6,943 bases of DNA, taken from the NCBI GenBank assembly GCA_902465425.1, contig CABQNA010000077.1:1-6943 (forward strand), written 5' to 3'. Made by a program: the position numbers and the translations under genes. The stretch comes from an uncultured Collinsella sp. Lineage in GTDB: Bacteria; Actinomycetota; Coriobacteriia; Coriobacteriales; Coriobacteriaceae. Shown one piece after another: positions 1 to 4,708 of this stretch. The first letter of the stretch is position 1, and each line of letters begins with the position of its first letter. The notes beneath the pieces were generated by a model. The model did no database searches, was not told the origin of the DNA, and saw nothing but the letters and a program-made list of their open reading frames with translations.

Positions 1-1319
1 ACGTCAACAGCTCGGCGGCGCAGCACATCGCGCTTGAGCGCGGCGCCGGCGGCGTCGATGGCGCGCTGACTGCGAATCACGCGGACGCGGCAGCCCTCGG
101 GCATGCTGCGGGGCACACGGCACTCAATGATGTCACCGGCGGCGGCATCATCGGCGGCAATGGTGGTCAGGAACTGGTCAAACTCGTTATCGTGGCGAAG
201 CTCCAGCAGGTCGCCTTTGCCCACGGGCTCAAACAGCTCAATGCGGGCGATGGCGGCGCGGCGACGGCGGTCGTCGGGCTTGAGGCCGCGCACATCGCGA
301 TTGGCCAGGCGGCTGCCGAGCACCGTGCCCACGATCTGGCCGCGGTTGTTGGAACGCTCGTAGCTCATCATCTCGTCGCCCGAGGTGCCGTCCTGATAGG
401 CGTGCGTAAAGTCGCGGTTGAAGCAGCGCTTGAGCTGGCGCTGGCGGGCGGCTTCCTCGTCCTTGGCAACGGTGGCTCCGGATAGCATGTCGTCAATTTC
501 GTGACGATACACATCAACGATGGAGTACACGTAATCGGGCGCCTTCATGCGGCCCTCGAGCTTGAGCGACGCGGCACCGGCGTCATACAGACGGCGAACG
601 AGCTGTGAGGTGTTGGTGTCACGCGGGCATAGCGCACGCTCGCGGCCGGCGGGGGAGAGCGTGCGACCGTTCTCGTCAATCAGCTCGTAGGGCAGGCGGC
701 AGGGCTGGGCGCACATGCCACGGTTGGCCGAGCGGCCCGCCATGGCAAAGCTCGACAGCAGGCACAGACCCGAGTAGCAAAAGCAGATGGCGCCGTGGCT
801 AAAGACCTCAAGGTCAACATCGGGCGCAGCGTCGTGAATGGTGGCAATCTCGTCGATGGAAAGCTCGCGCGAGAGGGTCACGCGGTCGGCGCCCTGCTCG
901 CGGCACCAAAGGGTTCCGCGGTCGTCGTGGATGTTCGCCTGGGTCGAGATATGTGTCTCGATGCCGGGCATGGTGCGCTTGACCTCAAAGAATAGGCCCC
1001 AGTCCTGGATGATGAAGGCGTCGGCGCCCAGCGTGGAGCAGCGATGGATGAGTTGCAGTGCATCGCTCATCTCGGACTGCTTGATGACGATGTTTACCGT
1101 GACGTAGACGCGCGACCCGGCTAGATGCGCGGCGCGGCAGGCTTGCTCAAAGGCCTCGTCGGTAAAGTTGGTGGCCTTGCGGCGGGCGTTGAAGCTGCCC
1201 ATGCCGCAGTAGATGGCGTCTGCCCCGGCGGCGAGTGCGGCGGCAAAGGGCTCGGGCCCTCCGGCGGGCGCCAAAAGCTCGGGTCTGCGGTTGGTGGTTC
1301 GACTGGCGGTTGCGGTCAT
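1..1319 (-). CDS. U32 family peptidase-like protein (RlhA-like, DUF3656 type), 3' end outside window
   Basis: This is the N-terminal 439 codons of a protein cut by the left window edge. The start is ATG at 1319-1317, preceded by an AAAGG ribosome site (1330-1326) with 6-nt spacing. Residues about 14-260 form the U32 domain. The family signature EVFSHGAICFCYSGLC lies at residues 171-186, followed by the Cys-containing GMCAQPCR (201-208) and the KLEGRMK motif (253-259). ERSNNRGQIVG (321-331) and the sequence after it resemble the DUF3656/collagenase-like region of long U32 proteins. U32 members are named peptidases, but several, such as E. coli RlhA and TrhP, are tRNA or rRNA hydroxylation factors that depend on conserved cysteines. 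Cys179, 181, 186, 203 and 207 are candidates for that role here. The long architecture favours RlhA-like rRNA modification over TrhP, but this is inference. The gene is divergent from ridA and has no evident link to purine metabolism. Confidence 0.9.
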   Translation of the reverse strand, partial: MTATASRTTNRRPELLAPAGGPEPFAAALAAGADAIYCGMGSFNARRKATNFTDEAFEQACRAAHLAGSRVYVTVNIVIKQSEMSDALQLIHRCSTLGADAFIIQDWGLFFEVKRTMPGIETHISTQANIHDDRGTLWCREQGADRVTLSRELSIDEIATIHDAAPDVDLEVFSHGAICFCYSGLCLLSSFAMAGRSANRGMCAQPCRLPYELIDENGRTLSPAGRERALCPRDTNTSQLVRRLYDAGAASLKLEGRMKAPDYVYSIVDVYRHEIDDMLSGATVAKDEEAARQRQLKRCFNRDFTHAYQDGTSGDEMMSYERSNNRGQIVGTVLGSRLANRDVRGLKPDDRRRRAAIARIELFEPVGKGDLLELRHDNEFDQFLTTIAADDAAAGDIIECRVPRSMPEGCRVRVIRSQRAIDAAGAALKRDVLRRRAVD

Positions 1320-1351
1320 ATCCTGCCTTTCAAAATGCTCAGATATTCAAA

Positions 1352-1357
1352 AGTATA
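1352..1357 (-). promoter_or_regulatory. Candidate -10 box for the U32 gene
   Basis: Read on the minus strand, positions 1357-1352 spell TATACT, five of six matches to TATAAT, 32 bp upstream of the U32 start codon. No good -35 hexamer is found 16-18 bp further upstream, so the promoter may be weak or activator-dependent. A TACCGTT heptamer (1362-1368, plus strand) lies just upstream of this -10. Confidence 0.35.
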
Positions 1358-1437
1358 GTGGTACCGTTGCGGCAGGCGATGCCCGTGCTCCGAGCGGGAT
1401 AAAGTCTTCAGCAGCTTGGGCTGGCTGACCTCGTGGA

Positions 1438-1466
1438 GAACCGTTCAGCGGTTCGGGGAAACCGTT
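1438..1466. promoter_or_regulatory. Candidate operator upstream of ridA: paired AACCGTT heptamers and inverted repeat
   Basis: AACCGTT occurs at 1439-1445 and again at 1460-1466, exactly 21 bp apart (about two helical turns). Between them an inverted CGGTTC (1449-1454) completes a perfect 6-bp inverted repeat GAACCG-N5-CGGTTC (1438-1454). The block ends 35 bp before the ridA -35 hexamer, an activator-like position. A similarly spaced pair lies upstream of the regulator gene at 2874-2901. Which protein binds is not known from the sequence. Confidence 0.4.
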
Positions 1467-1470
1467 GGGC

Positions 1471-1506
1471 GATAAAATATTCTCGCAAGCTGATAATATT
1501 CTTGCA
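1471..1506 (+). repeat. Imperfect AT-rich direct repeat in the ridA promoter region
   Basis: AATATTCTCGCA (1476-1487) and AATATTCTTGCA (1495-1506) match at 11 of 12 positions with a 19-bp offset, and each is preceded by GATAA. The second copy overlaps the ridA -35 hexamer. It could be a binding site for a regulator or simply AT-rich UP-element-like DNA. Confidence 0.4.
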
Positions 1507-1530
1507 TCAAACAGAAACCTTGAGTACTAT
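1502..1530 (+). promoter_or_regulatory. Probable sigma-70-type promoter of ridA
   Basis: TTGCAT (1502-1507) and TACTAT (1525-1530) are separated by exactly 17 bp and lie in an AT-rich stretch. Transcription would start near 1537, giving a 5' untranslated leader of about 80 nt before the ridA ATG. This is a consensus match by eye, not an experimental start site. Confidence 0.5.
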
Positions 1531-1619
1531 CCCAATCAAGCGCGGTGTTCAGACCGAATTGTGCCTCCCGGTGCGAACGCCGCGCTCACGCTCTCTCAAT
1601 TGATCGTAAGGAGAAAAAC

Positions 1620-1997
1620 ATGAGCAAGACCGTCGTGTCTTCCGATAACGCACCCGCAGCCATCGGCCCGTATTCCCCCGGTATCCAGGCCGGCAACATG
1701 GTGTTCCTGTCCGGCCAGCTGGGCATCGACCCCGCAACTGGCAAGATGCCCGAGGGCGTCGAGGCCCAGGCCAAGCAGTCCCTTGCCAACGTCGAGGCCC
1801 TGCTGACTGCCGCCGGCGCTACGTTTGCCGATGTCGTCAAGACCACGGTCTACCTGGCCGACATTGCCGACTTCGCTGCCGTGAACGAGATCTACGCCTC
1901 CAAGTTCGAGGCTCCGTTCCCCGCGCGCAGCGCTTTCCAGGTTGCCGCCCTTCCGGCTGGCGGTCTGGTCGAGATCGAGGTCGTCGCCGCTCTCTAA
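1620..1997 (+). CDS. ridA: RidA family reactive enamine/imine deaminase
   Basis: This is a 125-residue protein of normal RidA/YjgF/UK114 length. RidA hydrolyses reactive enamines and imines such as 2-aminoacrylate, released by PLP-dependent dehydratases and lyases, to the keto acid and ammonia in the cytoplasm, usually as a homotrimer. The family signature PARSAFQVAALPAGGLVEIE lies at residues 101-120. Arg103 (substrate carboxylate binding), Glu118 and Tyr18 correspond to the active-site residues Arg105, Glu120 and Tyr17 of the enteric enzyme. The start is the ATG at 1620, with an AAGGAG site (1608-1613) and 6-nt spacing. An upstream in-frame ATG at 1545 has no such site and would add a non-homologous 25-residue extension. 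The gene has its own promoter and a strong terminator, so it is probably monocistronic. It faces the regulator gene convergently. Its place beside a purine-catabolism locus fits a role against 2-aminoacrylate from a YgeX-type lyase, but housekeeping use is equally possible. Confidence 0.95.
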   Translation: MSKTVVSSDNAPAAIGPYSPGIQAGNMVFLSGQLGIDPATGKMPEGVEAQAKQSLANVEALLTAAGATFADVVKTTVYLADIADFAAVNEIYASKFEAPFPARSAFQVAALPAGGLVEIEVVAAL

Positions 1998-2027
1998 GGC
2001 GTTGGCAACAACTAAACATGACATGCA

Positions 2028-2065
2028 AAAAGACCCTGCAGCGCGTGCGAGCTGCAGGGTCTTTT
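2028..2065. terminator. Bidirectional rho-independent terminator between ridA and the regulator
   Basis: A perfect 15-bp stem pairs 2028-2042 with 2051-2065 around an 8-nt loop (2043-2050). The GC core GACCCTGCAGC is flanked by A4 on the left and T4 on the right. The stem therefore gives a U-tract on both strands, suiting the two convergent genes that end at 1997 and 2110. Confidence 0.9.
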
Positions 2066-2109
2066 GTCAGGTGATGGATCGCTTGTGGAGCCGCACTCCA
2101 TTTTGCTCG

Positions 2110-2766
2110 TTAGCCCTCCTTGCGAACTTTTTGCAGGTAGCGGTAGACGCTGGGCTCCGAGATGCCCAGCGCGGTGGCGGCGCAGGCCACGGCGCCCTTG
2201 AGCATGAACACCCCGTTGCCGTTAAGGTGGCGAATGACGTCCACGCGGTCGCTCTGACCAAGCGACGCTACATCCAGCCCGCGCGCGCTCAGCAACTCGG
2301 CAATGCTGCGGTCGATGAGCTCCTGTGTGGACTCCGAAAGGCTTTCGACCTCGATAGGGGCGGGCTCCGTGCGCGTCGGCGCCGCGTCGAAGCACGCCAT
2401 GAGCTGCTGCGCCATGGCGTTGATGGAGCGTACGGTCGAGAGGTCGGTGTTGACGCAGAGCATACCGACGATCTCGTCATTCTCGCGGATAAAGTACGTC
2501 GCTGACTCCAACGTCTTGCCGCCGGCGCCGCGGCCCTCGTAGCCCGTAATAAACGGCAGGTCGCGATACTTGGCGTCGTGCATGATCTTGAGCGCCAGAT
2601 CGGTGGCGGGACCGCCGACCTTGCGGCCGCTCACGATGCCGTTGCGAATATCGACGATGGCGTGGTCGGGATCCGAGAAATCGTGCAGCACGATTTCGCT
2701 GTTTTTGCCGAGTATCTGCTCCAGAAAATCGACCATCGGCAAAAAGCGACGTACGGTCTCGTTCAC
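2110..2766 (-). CDS. YheO/DauR-like transcriptional regulator (PAS-like domain plus C-terminal HTH)
   Basis: This is a 218-residue DNA-binding regulator. Residues about 3-115 match the YheO-type PAS-like domain, with its typical opening ETVRRFLPMVDFLEQILG and the SEIVLHD strand (23-29). Residues about 145-215 match the DauR-like helix-turn-helix; the segment AVACAATALGISEPSVYRYL (192-211) is the recognition region. The start is GTG at 2766, supported by AAAGGAG (2779-2773) with 6-nt spacing and by the family's N terminus. Upstream in-frame ATGs, for example near 2817 and 2907, would add 17-47 unrelated residues and lack good ribosome sites. The family includes DauR, the D-arginine utilisation repressor, but effectors are mostly unknown. 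Its divergent position next to the permease-ssnA-ygfK genes suggests it senses a purine-related compound or a breakdown product. This is inference. Confidence 0.88.
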   Translation of the reverse strand: MNETVRRFLPMVDFLEQILGKNSEIVLHDFSDPDHAIVDIRNGIVSGRKVGGPATDLALKIMHDAKYRDLPFITGYEGRGAGGKTLESATYFIRENDEIVGMLCVNTDLSTVRSINAMAQQLMACFDAAPTRTEPAPIEVESLSESTQELIDRSIAELLSARGLDVASLGQSDRVDVIRHLNGNGVFMLKGAVACAATALGISEPSVYRYLQKVRKEG

Positions 2767-2873
2767 GGGCAACTCCTTTGGGTGAAATCGGAAATGTTCA
2801 TAACAATTTTTTCTCATGGTAACACGCTGCCCATCATCTCGTATATCCGCAGGTACATTGCGTAATGCAGACG

Positions 2874-2905
2874 AACGGTAGGAATTTAGCGGTAAACGGT
2901 TGACC
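2874..2905. promoter_or_regulatory. Candidate operator: 21-bp-spaced AACGGT pair and interrupted palindrome
   Basis: AACGGTA (2874-2880) and AACGGTT (2895-2901) lie 21 bp apart, the same spacing as the AACCGTT pair upstream of ridA. The second copy is the core of GGTAAACGGTTGACC (2891-2905). This 15-bp dyad has the form GGT-n-AAC-n-GTT-n-ACC, and six of its seven base pairs are symmetric. It lies 108-140 bp upstream of the regulator start codon and about 100 bp upstream of the permease -35. It is a good candidate site for the divergent regulator itself. Confidence 0.45.
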
Positions 2906-2930
2906 AAAAGAAATGTTAGATGTTATTTTG

Positions 2931-2987
2931 ATCAGACACTTTTCTGACCTGCGGAAATGCATTGTCTCAGCTGAAGAATAGTCTGAT
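2931..2987. promoter_or_regulatory. Inverted repeats TCAGA-N6-TCTGA and ATCAGAC/GTCTGAT upstream of the permease
   Basis: TCAGA (2932-2936) and TCTGA (2943-2947) form a 16-bp dyad. ATCAGAC (2931-2937) is also exactly inverted at GTCTGAT (2981-2987), centres 50 bp apart. A TCAGCTGA palindrome (2967-2974) sits between them. The right-hand copy ends 16 bp before the permease -35 hexamer. Two phased sites this far apart could support looping or activator binding. The binding protein is unknown. Confidence 0.35.
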
Positions 2988-3002
2988 AACAAAAAATTAT
3001 TA

Positions 3003-3031
3003 TTGAGAATGAGAATCATCTTTAATACGAT
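3003..3031 (+). promoter_or_regulatory. Probable promoter of the permease-ssnA-ygfK genes
   Basis: TTGAGA (3003-3008) and TACGAT (3026-3031) are separated by 17 bp. An alternative -10, TTTAAT (3021-3026), lies nearby but lacks a spaced -35. Transcription would begin near 3038, leaving a leader of about 80 nt before the permease ATG. The region upstream (2988-3002) is a run of A and T resembling an UP element. Confidence 0.5.
3005..3023. promoter_or_regulatory. Fur-box-like sequence inside the permease promoter
   Basis: GAGAATGAGAATCATCTTT matches the classical 19-bp Fur consensus GATAATGATAATCATTATC at 14 of 19 positions. It keeps the hexamer arrangement of two direct GAnAAT units followed by an inverted CAT unit. 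It overlaps the -35 hexamer and fills most of the spacer, where a bound repressor would block polymerase. Two tandem GAGAAT units could also arise by chance in an AT-rich promoter, so Fur control is only a hypothesis. Confidence 0.35.
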
Positions 3032-3118
3032 ATGCAACGAAGGCACAACCTCAACCCCGCACTGCGTCACAATAGAGCGTTAGATGCGAAAACAACTATT
3101 TCGAGGATTGGTGGTCAA

Positions 3119-4513
3119 ATGACCCAGGAGACGGTTACGAACGGCACTGAAGCCCTGTTCACTCGCGAAGGCATGCCGCCCGTTAAGGAAATGATCCCGT
3201 GTGCCCTTCAGCACGTACTGGCATCGTTTGCCGGCATCATTACCCCGGCGGTCATCATGGCCGGCGTCTACGGCTTTAATAGCCAGCAGAGCACCGACAT
3301 CATTCAGGTCGCGCTCATTCTTTCGGCAATCGACACGGCCCTTCAGGCCTTCGCTCCCTTCCGTCGCATTGGCGGCGGCCTGCCCATCGTCATGGGCGTT
3401 TCGTTCGCGTTCCTGCCGGCCCTTCAGGCCATGGGCGCCTCGGGCTTTAGTTTTGGCGCGCTGCTGGGTGGCGAGATCGTTGGCGGTGCCGTCGCGGTCC
3501 TCTTTGGTCTGGCCTACAGCAAGATTAAGTGGCTGTTCCCGCCCGTCGTGACCGGTACGGTCATCTTCTCCATTGGCGTCTCTCTCTATCCCACGGCCGT
3601 CAAGTACATGGCCGGTGGCATGGGCACGCCGTTGTGGGGCACCCCGCAGGCATGGTGCGTCGCTCTTATCACCTTCGCTGTGGTCTTTGCGCTCGCCAAC
3701 TTTGGCAAGGGCACGCTCAAGCTGGGATCCGTGTTCTTTGGCATGATCGTTGGCATGATCGTTTCGATCCCCTTTGGCATGATCGACTTCTCCAGCGTCG
3801 CCACCGCTCAGGTCTTCGCCCTTCCCAAGCTCATGCCCTACGCGCTCGAGTTTGATCCCGAGGTCTGCATTACCCTCGCCGTCGTGTTCCCCATGGTTGC
3901 CATCCAGGTTATCGGTGACGTCTCCGCCGCCTGCCTGGGCTCCATCGACCGTATGCCTACCGAGCGCGAGCTCTCCGGCGCTATTGTGTCCCAGGGCCTC
4001 ACCTCTATGGTCGGCGGTCTGCTGGGCGGTCTTCCCACCAGCGCCCTTGGCCAGAACGTGGGCATCATCTGCTCCAACAAGGTCGTCAACAAGTGGGTCT
4101 TTGTGATCATTGCGGCCGTCTTTGCCGTCGCCGGTCTGTTCCCGCAGCTCTCTGCCGTCCTTTCCGCTATCCCGCAGCCCGTCATCGGCGGCGCGACCGT
4201 CGGCGTCTTTGGCACCATCACCATGAACGGCGTGCGCATGTTCACCCGCGAGGGCCTCACGCAGCGCACCACCACCATCGTCGGCACCTCGGTCGTCTTT
4301 GGCCTGGGTATCTGGATGGCCAGCGGTTGCCTTGCCGGCGAGGGTATGCCCGCCTGGGTGTCCACCGTCATCGGCTCCAATGCCGTAACCCCCACCGCCA
4401 TCATGGCCATTGTCCTTAACCTGATCCTTCCGCAGACGCCGGTCGTGGCTCAGCACATCGATGCTGCCAAGGACGCTGCCGTGGATCTGGTCTTGCCCGA
4501 GAGCAAGAAGTAA
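3119..4513 (+). CDS. NCS2-family (uracil/xanthine/urate type) nucleobase permease
   Basis: This is a 464-residue polytopic membrane protein with about 12-14 hydrophobic segments, the usual NCS2 length. It should import a purine (or uracil) with protons across the cytoplasmic membrane. TM1 carries the family QH motif (Gln31-His32 in ALQHVLASFAG). Residues 87-99 (GLPIVMGVSFAFL) match the family. IPQPVIGGATVGVFGTITMNG at 351-371 fits the xanthine/uracil permease signature. The NAT-type motif is QNVGIICSNK at 312-321, where the usual Thr at position nine is Asn. In my remembered alignment to E. coli XanQ, the TM8 Glu272 position is Gln263 and the TM9 Asp304 position is Gln292, while Asp276 is kept as Asp267. 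The start at 3119 is chosen because the protein then begins like its homologues, with a GGTGG/GAGGA purine-rich stretch just upstream; the ATG at 3032 would add 29 hydrophilic residues. Downstream ssnA and ygfK suggest xanthine or urate as substrate. Specificity cannot be settled here. Confidence 0.92.
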   Translation: MTQETVTNGTEALFTREGMPPVKEMIPCALQHVLASFAGIITPAVIMAGVYGFNSQQSTDIIQVALILSAIDTALQAFAPFRRIGGGLPIVMGVSFAFLPALQAMGASGFSFGALLGGEIVGGAVAVLFGLAYSKIKWLFPPVVTGTVIFSIGVSLYPTAVKYMAGGMGTPLWGTPQAWCVALITFAVVFALANFGKGTLKLGSVFFGMIVGMIVSIPFGMIDFSSVATAQVFALPKLMPYALEFDPEVCITLAVVFPMVAIQVIGDVSAACLGSIDRMPTERELSGAIVSQGLTSMVGGLLGGLPTSALGQNVGIICSNKVVNKWVFVIIAAVFAVAGLFPQLSAVLSAIPQPVIGGATVGVFGTITMNGVRMFTREGLTQRTTTIVGTSVVFGLGIWMASGCLAGEGMPAWVSTVIGSNAVTPTAIMAIVLNLILPQTPVVAQHIDAAKDAAVDLVLPESKK

Positions 4514-4708
4514 CCAATTCGGTGCTATTCGTCGGCGGACGCATCGCCTCGTCCGCCGACGCCATGCGGCGCCAAGCCGCACTTCAAAGGGTTTGTCCCT
4601 TTGGTGAAGCGTTGACGGGAGAGGGCCCGTTTCCGGTGTAGGCCGGCGCTTCGCACTCCGCCATGTCAGAGGTGTCAAACCCCGCCTCTGATGTTGAAGG
4701 GAGCATTT
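4514..4708 (+). ncRNA. Hairpin-rich leader upstream of ssnA (possible structured RNA or attenuator)
   Basis: This 195-nt gap contains a dense series of perfect stems. They are a 12-bp stem (4530-4541/4550-4561), a 6-bp stem (4565-4570/4576-4581), a 7-bp stem CAAAGGG/CCCTTTG (4585-4591/4597-4603), and a 7-bp stem TCAGAGG/CCTCTGA (4666-4672/4685-4691) that ends just before the ssnA ribosome site. Between them GAAGCG (4606-4611) can pair with CGCTTC (4647-4652), enclosing two small hairpins (4615-4619/4626-4630 and 4633-4636/4643-4646), so a three-way junction is possible. No U-tract follows any stem. It matches no riboswitch class I can recognise, including the purine class. It may be a cis-regulatory RNA, a processing site or a U-less partial terminator. 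Confidence 0.35.
4530..4561 (+). terminator. Strong GC hairpin just after the permease gene, no U-tract
   Basis: CGTCGGCGGACG (4530-4541) pairs perfectly with CGTCCGCCGACG (4550-4561) around an 8-nt loop, 16 nt after the permease stop codon. Because no run of T follows, it is not a standard rho-independent terminator. It may act as a partial terminator or as a 3'-end stabiliser that sets permease expression apart from ssnA and ygfK. Confidence 0.4.

Larger units (their letters stand above)
1320..1619. other. Divergent intergenic region between the U32 gene and ridA
   Basis: This 300-bp stretch holds no credible gene. It contains a -10-like TATACT for the minus-strand U32 gene, a GAACCG/CGGTTC inverted repeat, two AACCGTT heptamers 21 bp apart, an imperfect AT-rich direct repeat and a sigma-70-like ridA promoter. 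The AT content of 1471-1535 stands out from the flanking coding DNA, as expected for a promoter. The in-frame open stretch from 1545 into ridA has no ribosome-binding site and is taken as the 5' untranslated region. Confidence 0.75.
2767..3118. other. Divergent intergenic region between the regulator and the permease
   Basis: This 352-bp region contains no credible gene. It holds AACGGTA/AACGGTT heptamers (2874-2901), an interrupted palindrome (2891-2905), a TCAGA-N6-TCTGA inverted repeat (2932-2947), a distant ATCAGAC/GTCTGAT pair, a TCAGCTGA palindrome (2967-2974) and a promoter with a Fur-like box just before the permease. No convincing promoter for the minus-strand regulator could be picked by eye. 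The density of dyads is high, consistent with several regulators acting here. Confidence 0.7.

Noticed and set aside
103..1107. Several plus-strand open frames of 65-97 codons across the U32 gene
   Set aside because: All lie antisense to the well-supported minus-strand U32 coding sequence and have no ribosome sites or recognisable domains.
1545..1619. N-terminal extension of RidA from an upstream ATG
   Set aside because: The ATG at 1620 has an excellent AAGGAG site and gives the standard family length; the extension lies in the leader downstream of the predicted promoter.
2767..2907. A 47-residue N-terminal extension of the regulator from upstream ATGs
   Set aside because: The GTG at 2766 has AAAGGAG with 6-nt spacing and begins exactly where YheO/DauR relatives begin; the extension covers the candidate operator.
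3032..3118. Permease start at 3032
   Set aside because: It would begin within the promoter region (just after the -10) and add 29 hydrophilic residues absent from the family.
4514..4708. Known purine riboswitch in the ssnA leader
   Set aside because: A possible three-way junction exists, but the conserved junction sequences and loop-loop contacts of the guanine/adenine class are not present; the proposed stems are GC-rich and different in layout.
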